Of a stretch of 37,030 bases of DNA, positions 23,701 through 34,783 are shown piece by piece. The translations under genes and the position numbers were made by a program. The DNA comes from Oehlia diaphana (taxonomy: Eukaryota > Glomeromycota > Glomeromycetes > Glomerales > Glomeraceae): NCBI GenBank assembly GCA_003833135.1, contig QZLH01000271.1:80585-117614 (forward strand), written 5' to 3'. The notes beneath the pieces are model-generated. The model saw nothing but the letters and a program-made list of their open reading frames with translations. It did no database searches and had not been told where the DNA came from. Numbering within the stretch: position 1 is the first letter of the stretch; every line of letters begins with the position of its first letter.

Positions 23701-24060
23701 ATTTTTTTTTTAAACATAGAAAAACGAACAATTTTTTTCTTTTTAAGTCACATTTTATAATTTTTTTTTTTTTTTCCTTTCCCCTTTTATAATTTTATTA
23801 TATACCTTTCGGAAAATATATATACATATATATAATATTTTATTTTATTTTTATCAGACGGTCTCAAACAAACTTAAGCACCCTCTATTTCGAAAAACTT
23901 CACACTACCCACAATATAACGCACGCACACTTTTAAAAAAAGTAGTTGCTCTACTACTTTTATAACTATTTTCACAGGTAAAGTTTCATATGTACATATT
24001 TTTCAAACCTTAATTTTTTTTTTTTTTTGTTTCCTTTTTTATTTTTCAATTGCTTTCGTG
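20731..24060. other. Long intergenic or 5' leader region upstream of CEP104
   Basis: No convincing coding frame on either strand over 3.3 kb. Short frames around 20914, 21282 and 21520 are composition artefacts. From about 22600 the plus strand becomes pyrimidine-rich, as expected for a fungal promoter or leader. A perfect hairpin occurs at 23938-23961: AAAAGTAGT, loop TGCTCT, ACTACTTTT. An (AT) run occurs near 22885-22912. Confidence 0.4.
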
Positions 24061-24093
24061 TACAATATTTTTTTTTTTTTTTTTTTCATTTTT

Positions 24094-24160
<67 letters not shown>

Positions 24161-24180
24161 TTTTTTTTTTTTTTTGTACA
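24061..24180. repeat. Poly-T tract, including 60 consecutive T
   Basis: Nearly uninterrupted T with a single stretch of 60 T at 24096-24155, flanked by shorter T blocks. The apparent open frames here (poly-Phe or poly-Lys) are not genes. True length is uncertain, as homopolymers of this size are hard to sequence. It lies about 530 bases upstream of the CEP104 start. Confidence 0.9.
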
Positions 24181-24708
24181 CTTTTTCTTTATGATTTTTT
24201 TTTTTCGCTCTTCGATCATTTAAATTATGAAAAGTATGATTCACAAGAGTATCATAAGAATAAAGCAGAATCATCTGCAGCCTATACTTAAATAATCAAT
24301 TTGATACAACATCCGGCAGGGAACATCTCTCTCTTAGATTGATCTGCATATATGTCTTATCAATTATGGATATATGCACATATGGATTGGCTAAATTAAA
24401 AGGTTTAGTGGCGTGTCTTTCAACCGTTCTTCGCCATGTATGATGCTGCTGTATGATGTTGTAGTCCATCAAGGATCTTTTAGAAAAAAAAAAGTTTATA
24501 ACTAGTGTGAAAAAAAATGATTATATATAGAGCGATAAGAAAACATAAAACAATCAATCAAAAAAAAAAATTATTATTTTTCTTTTAAAAAAAAAAAAAA
24601 AATATCAATTCCTCAATTAAAAATCATTTTTTTTTTTATTTATTATTTTTTTTTAAAAAAAAACTCAAAATTTTCTTTACGTTTTATTCAATTTCGAACT
24701 TTTGAAAC
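24181..24708 (+). promoter_or_regulatory. Proximal upstream region or 5' leader of CEP104
   Basis: About 300 bases of more balanced composition (24200-24480) are followed by A/T homopolymers up to the ATG at 24709. Several short ATG-started peptides end before the main start. This is probably promoter or leader. I see no clear gene. Confidence 0.4.
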
Positions 24709-27700
24709 ATGATTGAACAACAACAGACAAGTAGTGTTCCACTTTCATCGCAAATTTCTCCGAGCCAAGAAAAACCGTCCCAAGAAGAATACGAGTCATC
24801 CCCTTCCGAAACAACTGAAGTTATTTCAACAACTGATATTACAGAGACAGAAACAGAAGAAATAGTTTCACCTGTTGTTGAAGAAACTTCTGAGCCGGAA
24901 AAAGTAACTGAAAAAACTTTTGAATCTGAACAAGTAGCCGAAGGAATTTCTGAATCAGAACAAGTAATAGTAAATACTATAAGTAACGAACAACAAGAAG
25001 AAAAAGGTGTAAATAATAAAGAAACTGAATATAGTAGTGTTACAGACGACAATATTGAAGAACCTCTTAATATTGAATCTGCTCAACTTGAAATTTCTAA
25101 TATTCTAAATAACACTACAAATATTGAAGATAATCAAGAGACAAAAGAAGCTTCACCTTTATTAACTTACGTTGCCGATAACAAACTGGATTCCTTAGCA
25201 CAAACATCAATACCTTCACAAGAAGGAACGGCTACTATGTCATTACAACATTTAGAATATGAAATTGTACATGTAACAGGATGGGATGATAATTATCCAC
25301 CACATCAACTTTTACCAAAAGACAATAAAAATTTATCAAAAGAAGGAAGTATTAAACATGGAAAGGGATGGCAATCGGAAAGGTAAAATATTTTAAAATA
25401 TTTAAATTTTGCGATTATTATTGTTCGTGTAACAAGTCATGTAACACGGGTTCACAAGTACACAAAGTTATTTAAGACACGTGATTACCATTGAAATTTT
25501 TACATTTGAATCTAAAATTTTATTACTAATTAATTTTCTCTCTCTTTTTTTTATCCGAACTTTAATCATCCAATATAATACGATCCAACTTGATCATGTG
25601 ATTATATTATTTTTTATTTTTATTTTTTTTTTTTTTTATATATAAAATTAATATATTATAAAGATATTGTAAATACCCACAAGAAATAATATTGCAAGTA
25701 TCATGTGGGGCAGCTAGAATTCGAAAATTACAAATATTATCGCATCATTATAAAATTGCAACAAAATTAGATATATATGTTGGGTCTGTACAGCAAAGAA
25801 AAGAAATGGTGGGAATGGAAGATAAATATACTGGAGGTAGCCATAATGAAAATAGGACATTATCCAAATTATCCTGGGATAAACTTCCAAAAATGATAGA
25901 TAATGATGGTATAAATCCAGATGATGATGAAGAGTCATCAATATCTTCAGAAGACAATGAATATGAAATAGTGAAACCCGATAATAGACCTTATATCCTA
26001 TTTAAACGACTAGGGTACGCGCTTTAAATTTATCATGTGAAAAAATGTCGTAACATAATAGAAAGAAATTTTTTTTTAAAATGTTATTATTATTGAATTT
26101 ATAGATATTGTGCCCTTGATAGCAACGAACGAGCAAATTATAAAGCTCGAGAATTAAAATCTGTTCGTCTTGATACTGAATGCGAATATATAAGATTGGT
26201 CGCTCGTCGTTGTTATTCGAATCATTTAAATCAATACAATCAGGTAAATAATTAAGTAAATTGATTTTTAGTTATAAAAAAAAATCCCTAAAAAAAAAAT
26301 TATTTTATTTCTTAATTATAGGTTGGTATAGTAGGAATAGCCGTCATGGGTGAACCAGCGGATTATTTACTTGCAGGTGAAAGTCAAAAAATTCCTATCG
26401 AGGTATGTTACTACTTTAATAATATAATTCTTAATTAAAACTTTATGATATTAACTTTTATGTATCTTAAATATTTTTTTTTTTAGCATGCTGACGAAGG
26501 TCTGTCACGTGTAGCTTCGCCCGAGACATGTATCGTCCCCTTCGTCCAAGATATTGCACCCAATGATCAAAGAAATTTCACATCATTATATTCTATTCTT
26601 CCCAACTCATCATTATCAGTGCCAAATAACAATACTACCACCCCATCACCCAATAATAACCAAACGATCAAAAACAACAATCCGGTAACCGCCAATGATT
26701 TTTTGTCAAATGGCGAGGAGACGGAAAAATTGCTAGCTGCGTTTGGCAGAGCAAAACAGGCTGCGGTGAAAGGCAAGCTATTTGAATATTTTAAAAGTGC
26801 CGCTTAAAATAATTATTCTATACTAACTTTTTTTTTTACTATTTTTATAGTGGAAGATTTCAACTTGGCAAAAGTGTTGAAATATTGTACAGAATTAGTT
26901 AAAAAGGTATAATTCGTATGAATAAATAAATTTTAAATAAAATTATTCTAATAAATACTAATTTATTATAAAACTTGCTTTTTTTTCAAGACTTCTGAAG
27001 AAGTTTGCAATTTTGAAGAATTAAAAAAGAAAGCCGTTGAAGAGGAAGACTTTGACAATGCTGACAAATATAAGGCAAGTTATTCAATATATGATTTATA
27101 TTTTTTATTATTTATATTTCAACACCATTAACATTATTATTATTTTACTAAACAATAGCGTGAAATAGAAGAAATTAGAGGAGAAGTTCGCGTAATTTTA
27201 TCTGACGAAGGTTTAGATTTGGATGAATCGGGAGAGGTCATTATATCTGATCCATCATTACAAGACATTATAGGATTAGCGGATGATGTTGAGGTGAGTC
27301 GCAGATGTCGCTTTCCGCGAAAAGTAAAATTTGGAAGACGTGTAAATATATAGAAATTCGAAAAAAAGAGTTGACCTTATAAATCTTTCGGAATGATACG
27401 GATATTTGACTGGTCAAAAATCTTTGTATTGTCCTGTTGAACGGGGTTATTGTAATATATAACTAGTATATATTTAGTATGTAAATTTGTAAAATAGTTT
27501 ATATCGAATTTATAGGGTCAAACTAAAAATGTATCAATTATATAACTGTAGAATATTAGAACATTTGTTTTAGAATAGTTTTTTTTTTCTTTTTGTGTTC
27601 GATATGTATTCGACGGCTTACTTAAATTATTTAAAATATGATAAATACTTTGTTATATCGAGTATGGTTTATATAGAAATTTATTTTTATTATAAAGGTT

Positions 27701-30700
27701 TAGTGTAGTAATAGTTTCTTGTTTTTTTAGAATGGATCATCTGACGTAACTGGTGTACTTTCTGGAAATGAACACCAGCTTCAGCAAAATCATTTATTTG
27801 CAACCACTGCATATGTTTCAAAAAGCCGAACAAGCAGCAATGCATCATTAGACCGATCTGGTGCGCGTGCTCCAGAACCAATATTTCCGTCAATGCCAAA
27901 AAGCCGAACAAGCAGTGATGCATCAGTAAACCGATTTTTAGGTAGTTATAACAATTACACGTATGATCAACAACAAGAATTTTCAACACCTACTACACCT
28001 ACTCATTCAACAACCCCTTTACCTTGGACACCGTTTGTAGATGATAGACCTATGACGGCTTATATCTCAAGAGAAGAAGAATATTCAGAATATCCACCAA
28101 AAGATGAATTTACCGAAAACGGTCCTATATTATCTGATCTAGCAAGATCCGCCTTTGCATTATCAATTCCATACTTTGGAGATAATGTTATTGTGCGCCT
28201 ATTGTCCAAGGACCCTATACTAAAAGAATCTGCTATAGCAGATGTTATTAAAAGAATTGATATTGATGGCGAAGGTTTGCATGTTGAAGGTCTTGATAAA
28301 GTAAGTTAATGTTTGTTGAATTAATAATGTTTGATTTAATAAATATTTATTGTTGAATAAAATATTTATATTTATGTATATTTTTTTTTTTTATTAGGTT
28401 TCATTAGTTAAAGCAACTTATCAAATTATGCAAGAGGCTTTGGATGATAACAATGAAGAGTTGTCATTACAAGTTTTAATCCTTTGGAAGAAAATACTCA
28501 GTAAGTTTAAAACATAAATACATATATTTCATATATTTCATATGTTATTTGAATTTGTATATTTATTTTATTTTATTTATATAATTAATTTTATTATAGG
28601 ATTTGGCACTTATTATCAAATTCCCAATATGTCAACATGGAAATTTGTTGAAAGTCTCTATGAATTATTGTTCAGCAAAGTAGCGGATCCAAATGAACGC
28701 GTAAAACAAAATTCTACTGACTTGTTTATCTTATTAGCCAAGACTTATCGAACACCGACTCAATCAGTATTATCAATAGTTCTTAAACCAGCAAAAACAT
28801 CTTCACAATCATTAAAAAGAGCAAAACCTACAGTTGAGCTTATAATTCGATTGGTAGAAGAATTTGGAATTGTTGTAATTCCAAAAGGAAAATTTGATAA
28901 AGATAACAAATTAAGTCTTGACGTGAGTATTTAATAATAATATCTTTTAAATTATTTTTTTTTAAAAAAAAAAATAATAATAATAATTTTGAATGAAGAC
29001 TTAGTAATAATTATATAAATTAATTTAATTTTAATTAGGCTGTTATGGATTTAGCAGTATCTTATTTAAATAATAGTCATACCGATGTTCAAGATTCTGC
29101 TGTAAAACTTGTATTTGAAGTTATTAAACGTATTGGTAGAGTAGAAGTTGCACAATACCTTACAGATGTTCAACCTTCGTCATTAGAAAGTATTTTGAAT
29201 CTCCTTAGAGAATGGGAAGCAACAGGAAAAGTTGCAGGTAAATTATTTGAAAAAAAAATATATTATTATTATGGTTAAATAAACCTTTTTGTATTCATAT
29301 ATTTATTTTAATTTGTCACCCTCACTATTTTATAGGAGAGCCTTCACCACAAAACCCCAATGGTTCTACAGAAGAAAATTTCGAAGTAGATGAGGAATTA
29401 CTACAAAAACCATTAGCAAAACGTGGAACAGTTAATAGATTAGAACAGCAATTAATGGAAGTACGATATATGATGAATAATACCAATCATAAAATGAAGG
29501 ATGAATACGATGATTACCATGTTAATGCTACAAAAGCATACCATCAAGAACTCGATGAAGAGGAATTAGCATTAGCAGCTGAAGAAGAACGATTAGCTGC
29601 GGAACTTGAAGCAGAGGAAGAACAACTCCGTAAAGAAGAATTAGCTCAAAAAGATAAGGTTGCTGCTGCTCCTACTAAGAAAACCCCAGCAGCTCGTGGA
29701 AGTAAATCAGCAGCTCCTAGTAAATCTGCTCCAGCAAAGAAATCTAAAGATGATGGTAAAGCTGCATCAAGTAAGAAAACTTCAGCATCAAAATCATCCG
29801 CCGCTAGTTCTAAAGCTAAACCAGAATCCCGAAGAGGGTCAACAGATGATAAATCAGCAACAAAAGGGGGAAGAAAAAATTCTGTTAATGCGAGTAAGTT
29901 TTTTTTTTAATAAAAAAAGTCATATTTTCTACCGCTTTTATAGACCGGAAAAGATTTATTTATTTTGTTAATTTATTAATTGCTTTTTTTTTTTCCTTTA
30001 CAGCGCAAAATAAAATAACAGCAGAGCCTGAAAAAATAACTGACGAGACTGATGAATCAAAAGGTGATAGGTGAGTATTATTCGTGATATTGATAACGGA
30101 CATCACGATATCTATTTTATTCTAATATATATTATTGTTTTTTATCTTTAGACATTGTATTTTCTGCGATGAACACGATGATAGATTCACTGAAGACAAT
30201 TTAGTTACTCATTATTGGAACGACTGTCCTGTATTGACCAATTGTCGTTTATGCAATATTGTAAGTTGAAATGAAAAATCACTCTGTGATAAAATAACAG
30301 AAACTTATCTAAATTAATTTATTTTGTAGATTCTTGAAATTTCCACTCTTGATGATCATATGTTGAATGATTGTGATAAGAGTAAATTCGTTAAACAATG
30401 TCCTCGCTGTCGCGAAGTCATCGAAGCTGATGATTACCTTGAACACATGGCAAAACAAGCTTGTATGGTTATTCGACAAGATATTGTTCGTTGTCCTCTT
30501 TGTAAAACAGTTGTTAAGCCTGCGACAGAACAAGGTTGGAAGTCACATCTTTTAGATGAAAGTGGTTGCACAAAGAACCGTAGAAAATCAAGACCACAAG
30601 TTGCTACTTCAATGGTCAAAGAGATGGAAGCTGCAGCAACAGCAGAAAATCGCGAGAAAAAATCAACATCAACAACCAAATCATCTTCCACATCAAAAGC

Positions 30701-30782
30701 TCCCACTCGTAAACCAACTGCTGCAAGCAAAGATAAACCAAAGAAAGCGTCAACAACCAAAGTTTCAAAGGTTAAGAAATAA
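24709..30782 (+). CDS. CEP104: CEP104/FAP256-like ciliary-tip and centriole protein
   Basis: Sixteen exons: 24709-25382, 25664-26014, 26105-26243, 26322-26402, 26487-26772, 26851-26906, 26991-27074, 27159-27293, 27731-28300, 28398-28500, 28600-28922, 29039-29237, 29336-29893, 30004-30070, 30152-30260 and 30330-30782. They total 4188 bases, 1395 residues, all phases matching. Residues 1-180 are an acidic low-complexity extension. Residues about 182-415 form the jelly-roll (YCKYPQEIILQ, ARIRKLQILSHHYKI, FKRLGYCALDSNERANYKAR, YNQVGIVGIAVMGEPAD), with a roughly 65-residue acidic insertion in exon 2. Coiled coil follows at about 490-590, a TOG-type helical-repeat region at about 680-1000, a Lys/Ala/Ser-rich linker, and four C2HC zinc fingers from about residue 1211 (CIFC, CRLC, CPRC and CPLC pairs, each followed by H-x4-6-C). 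This is the domain order of animal CEP104, about 925 residues. Known members bind tubulin and cap ciliary microtubule plus ends. Introns 5 and 7 use GC donors. Confidence 0.92.
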
Positions 30783-31808
30783 TTTAATTTTTTAAAAATT
30801 TTTTAACAATGTATTTTAGGTATTAAAAAAAAAAAAAAAAAACTTTTTATGATTTAAGAGAATGAACATGAATTTTTTAGACCACCTTTAATTCAATTTT
30901 CACAAAAAAAAAAAGATATTTTATTTTAGTTTTCGTGTTCTTCCCAAATTGTTTTTATTGTTTAAAACTTTTCTTTTATAAAAAAGAAATAGCAAAACAA
31001 AAAATGAACTTTGATTAAAAAAAAAAAAGTATTTTTTTATGTTTCTATTAGTAATAATTATTATTGCCACTATTGATTTACAATTTATTTTGCATACGGG
31101 ATTTTCACCCCCTTTATTTTTTACTCGAAATATACATTTTATTTGTTTTTCTTTCTTACAAAACACTGAAAATTTGCATTTTTTTTTCATTATTTTCCAA
31201 TTGTAATATTCTTTTCAATTTTTCATGATACTTTTGCATATTCCTTTTGCATTTTTTTTTTTTTTTTGTTGGAATATTTTTCAGTTTTTGTTAATAATAA
31301 TTAAGCATTTATTTTTCCTTTTCCATTTTATTTTTATCATATCTTATCTATTTCACATATCATTATCAATTTTTATGTATTTTTTTTATGATTTTTTTCT
31401 TTTATTTTTTTTTATATTTATAATTTTTATGGATGAAAATTTTTGAAACCTGAATGCTTTTATTCTTTTTTTTTTTTAAAAAAAAAAAGAGAGAACAATT
31501 AGGGACAACTATTTCAATAATCTAGGAATTTTTTTTTTCTTAAAAAAAAAGGTAAAAAATTTAATAGCAGCTCTCTGAAAAATATATATATATAATATAT
31601 AAAATGATATATTATTAAAATATATATTTTCTGATTTAAGTGTTTTAAAAAAATCAACAAATAAAATAAAAAAAACCAGGATACTAAGGTTTTTTCGTCA
31701 TTTTAAATGCGTATTGTAGTGTATAAATAAATGTATAAATTTTTTTGGAATTTTAGTGACAACCTATATAAATTTTTTTTTTTAAAAAAAAAAAATGAAA
31801 ATTGACAA
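30783..31808. other. Intergenic, A/T homopolymer-rich
   Basis: Many A- and T-runs, including back-to-back blocks of T then A at 31466-31487 and 31773-31795. Frames at 30921-31190 and 31225-31446 are Lys/Phe-rich products of composition. No gene seen. Confidence 0.5.
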
Positions 31809-31959
31809 CTATTTATAATCTCTGCCATTAATGCTATTAACAAGTTCGGTCAATTGATAGATATTAAGATGTCGATTGTTACCCATGGTACTTGCTATTT
31901 GACAACTTGATCGTATCCAGCTCTTTTGTTGCTTTTGATCGTACCATCCTTCAAATTTT
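31809..31959 (-). CDS. Possible terminal exon of an unrecognised gene
   Basis: On the minus strand a CTCAG acceptor at 31964-31960 is followed by about 49 open codons ending in TAG at 31809. The composition is balanced and protein-like (KFEGWYDQKQQKSWIRSS near the start, LTELVNSINGRDYK at the end). The frame is open a little further upstream, to a stop near 31990. I could not find matching upstream exons with the correct phase. In another frame a possible small exon before it would give a different tail, so the call is weak. It may be a remnant. Confidence 0.3.
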
Positions 31960-32623
31960 CTGAGAAAATACGTGAAATAAATAGACTACCCGATTTATTA
32001 AAAATGCCTTTGGGGTGAATACTAGAAAAAGGGGCTAAATTGATGGTAAAAAAACAACAATTTTGCCCCCATTTGTTTATTACTGTATCTCAATTGCGTT
32101 ACATGATCATCTTTGTTACAACCGATAAAATGGAACTATATCAAAAAAAAAAAAAAAAATTACATTCTGAGCGAAATCATTTTGAAGTATAATGGGTTTA
32201 TAGTATAGATTATAATTTCATGTTATTTGCATATTACATATAGTTAGTAGCTTTTTTTTCTTGATTTCTAAGTTTTTAACGTGACAATATAATTGTAAGA
32301 AATTGAGAGAAGTTAGAACTTTTGTTTATACCACAATTTAAAAAAAAAAAAATTTAAATAAAATCTTATTATTTGATTATAAAGTTTGGTGAATTTTATT
32401 ATTCTAAAATGGGAGGGTGAAAAAACGTTTGTGACAAACTACCTTTTTTTTTTATTTCTCTAATTATTTTACAAAATTTTAATCATGTTACAATTTTTTT
32501 TTTTTTTTTTTTGAAAAATAAAATAAATAATACATAAATTTTAAATATTTACACGTGATGGAACCCAATCATTTCCGTAATAGGTTTAAATTTTATATCA
32601 TTAATTAAAAGTATATACGACTT
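31960..32623. other. Intergenic with a G/C-rich hairpin
   Basis: GGGGCTAAATTG at 32031-32042 pairs with CAATTTTGCCCC at 32058-32069 (11 of 12 positions), with a 15-base loop. The rest is A/T-rich. The last 100 bases, downstream of the repeat-protein stop, contain open codons in more than one frame. Confidence 0.4.
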
Positions 32624-33748
32624 TTAAGATTGATTCCACAAATCGGCAATGGGTTGAGCGTGAACGGATTGCTCATGGAAAGATGATTGAACGGGTTGAA
32701 CGGGTTGAGCGTGAACGGATTGTCCATGGAAAGATGAAACGGGTGATTGAATGTGAACGGATTGCTCATGGAAAGGTGGTTGAGCGTGAACGGATTGCTC
32801 ATGGAAAGATGATTGAACGGGTTGAACGGGTTGAACGGGTTGAATGGGAACGGATTGTTCATGAAAAGATGAAACGGGTGGTTGAGCGTGAACGGATTGC
32901 TCATGGAAAGGTGGTTGAGCGTGAACGGATTGTTCATGGAAAGATGATTGAACGGGTTGAACGGGTTGAGCGTGAACGGATTGTCCATGGAAAGATGAAA
33001 CGGGTGATTGAAGGTGAACGAATTGCTCATGGAAAGGTGGTTGAGCGTGAACGGATTGTTCATGGAAAGATGATTGAACGGGTTGAACTGGAACGGATTG
33101 TCCATGAAAAGATGAAACGGGTGGTTGAAGGTGAACGGATTGCTCATGGAAAGGTGGTTGAGCGTGAACGGATTGTTCATGGAAAGATGATTGAACGGGT
33201 TGAACTGGAACGGATTGTCCATGAAAAGATGAAACGGGTGGTTGAACGTGAACGAATTGCTCATGGAAAGGTGGTTGAGCGTGAACGGATTGCCCATGGA
33301 ATGATTGAACGGGTTGAATGGGAACGGATTGTCCATGGAAAGATGAAACGAGTGGTTGAGCGTGAACGAATTGCTCATGGAATGATTGAACGGGTTGAAC
33401 ATGAACGGATTGTCCATGGAAAGATGAAACTGGTGGTTGAGCGTGAACGTGTTGTTGTGGTTGAATGGTTGGAACGAGGAAATATGTATGAACGGGTTGT
33501 TGAAGGATAAATTTTTGTACAGGTGGTCGAAAAAAAGGGGATTGAATAGGTGGTTGATCTGGTGATTGAAGGAAAGGTATTTGAACTAATGGTTGGAAGA
33601 GTGATTGAATGGGTGGTTGAACGGGTGATTGAATGAGTGGTTCAAAGACGAACGATGGAACGGATGATCGAACGGGTGGTTGAACGGGAGCGCAGTTCGA
33701 CATGTATTCAGAAGGTTGTACGTAGTCGTTATTACTTAAAAAAGTCAT
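32624..33748 (-). CDS. Pro/Gln/His/Val-rich tandem-repeat protein, unknown
   Basis: This is a 374-residue intronless frame starting at 33748. The first 110 residues are non-identical but already biased (PVQPP, IQSPVQPPIQS, RPPVQKFILQQP). The rest is made of modules such as SSFHEQSVHAQPP, FHEQSVHLQPPV and SSFHGQSVPVQPVQ, which combine into a 39-residue (117-bp) unit. No signal peptide or membrane segment is visible. The unique, drifting N-terminus argues that this strand and frame is the coding one. Two other frames are also open through the array because unit lengths are multiples of three. The repeated Q-P-V/P and F-H-x-Q words suggest an extended, disordered protein. Function is unknown. 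The frame ends IADLWNQS. Confidence 0.6.
   Translation of the reverse strand: MTFLSNNDYVQPSEYMSNCAPVQPPVRSSVPSFVFEPLIQSPVQPPIQSLFQPLVQIPFLQSPDQPPIQSPFFRPPVQKFILQQPVHTYFLVPTIQPQQHVHAQPPVSSFHGQSVHVQPVQSFHEQFVHAQPLVSSFHGQSVPIQPVQSFHGQSVHAQPPFHEQFVHVQPPVSSFHGQSVPVQPVQSSFHEQSVHAQPPFHEQSVHLQPPVSSFHGQSVPVQPVQSSFHEQSVHAQPPFHEQFVHLQSPVSSFHGQSVHAQPVQPVQSSFHEQSVHAQPPFHEQSVHAQPPVSSFHEQSVPIQPVQPVQPVQSSFHEQSVHAQPPFHEQSVHIQSPVSSFHGQSVHAQPVQPVQSSFHEQSVHAQPIADLWNQS
32650..33500. repeat. Coding minisatellite, 117-bp higher-order unit
   Basis: The plus strand repeats words such as GATTGAACGGGTTGAAC, GTGAACGGATTG and CATGGAAAGATGAAACGG. The segment starting CATGGAAAGATGATTGAACG at 33061 recurs at 33178, exactly 117 bases later. 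Subunits are about 36, 39 and 42 bases. All major length changes keep a multiple of three. It is far more G-rich on this strand than the surroundings. Confidence 0.85.
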
Positions 33749-34224
33749 TTTTCGATATCTATGATATACTAAAAATGTGTTTATTTTTTTATATTTTATT
33801 TTTTTTTTCCTTAACGGTGGTGAAGCTCAAGTGAAAAAAATTATCTATTTATAAAAATTTGGTCGACTGCGTAATTAACTCGTTGTATATAAAGTAAAAT
33901 TTATTTATATTATCTCTTATTATAAAAATATAAATTGCTACAATTTTTTAAGTAATTTTCCCATTTGGGTATAGATCAAGCAACGTTTTATTTATTTTTA
34001 TTTTTTTTTTTTTTATCTCGTTTATTTATATTGAATTATCGTTAAAATAATTTTATTATTTATTAATTTTAATATCATAATATAGAGTTGTCCTTGCGTG
34101 TAAAATAATATATTTCGGTTATATAATTCTCACGATACAAATGAAATTATGTTTTACTTTTTATTTTTATTTTAAATCAACGAAAAAAAATTAAATACGC
34201 AAAAAAAAAAAAAAAAAAAAAAAA

Positions 34225-34269
<45 letters not shown>

Positions 34270-34783
34270 TTTTTTACCAAAAGGATAAAAAATAAAAAAT
34301 AAAAAATAAAATTTTTTTTTGATTAATAATTTCTTTCATATCCAACATATCAACATATCATCCATCCCGAAAAATAAAAAAATAAAAATAAAAGAACATT
34401 TTTTTTTGCCCAAAAGAAAATAATTTCATATTTCATATCAACATATCAAAATTGCCGAAAGATAAAAAAAAATAAAAAATATTTTTTTTTGCCCAAGATA
34501 AAAAAAAAATTTTTTTTTTTTGATTAATTTCATGCATCCATCATTCGCATTATTTCTTTTATTAAATATAAAACGTACAATTTAATTAATTTAATTAAAC
34601 GGGACCGTTTTTTTCATAATAATGATTTTGTAAATATAACTTAACAGTGAAAAAGAATATATATATATATATATTTTTTAGTTATCCGAAAAATGGATAT
34701 TAAAAAAACGAACAAATTTATTCCCTAGGGCTTTGAGCTTAAAATCAAAGTTAGTCGATAAAATGAATCAAAACTCTAATCAT
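33749..34783. other. Intergenic, homopolymers and simple repeats
   Basis: Contains A27-TT-A37 at 34201-34266, (AAAAAT)n-like stretches near 34290-34310, repeated CATATCAACATATC words at 34330-34450, and an AT run near 34660. The first part is the promoter side of the repeat-protein gene. No gene seen. Confidence 0.5.

Noticed and set aside
24058..24291. Poly-Phe (plus) and poly-Lys (minus) frames
   Set aside because: Direct translation of the 60-base T tract.
32683..33510. 275-codon highly charged plus-strand frame and the 270-codon minus frame over the repeat array
   Set aside because: They begin inside the repeats and lack unique flanking sequence. They are open because repeat lengths are multiples of three. 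The 374-codon minus frame has its own N-terminus.
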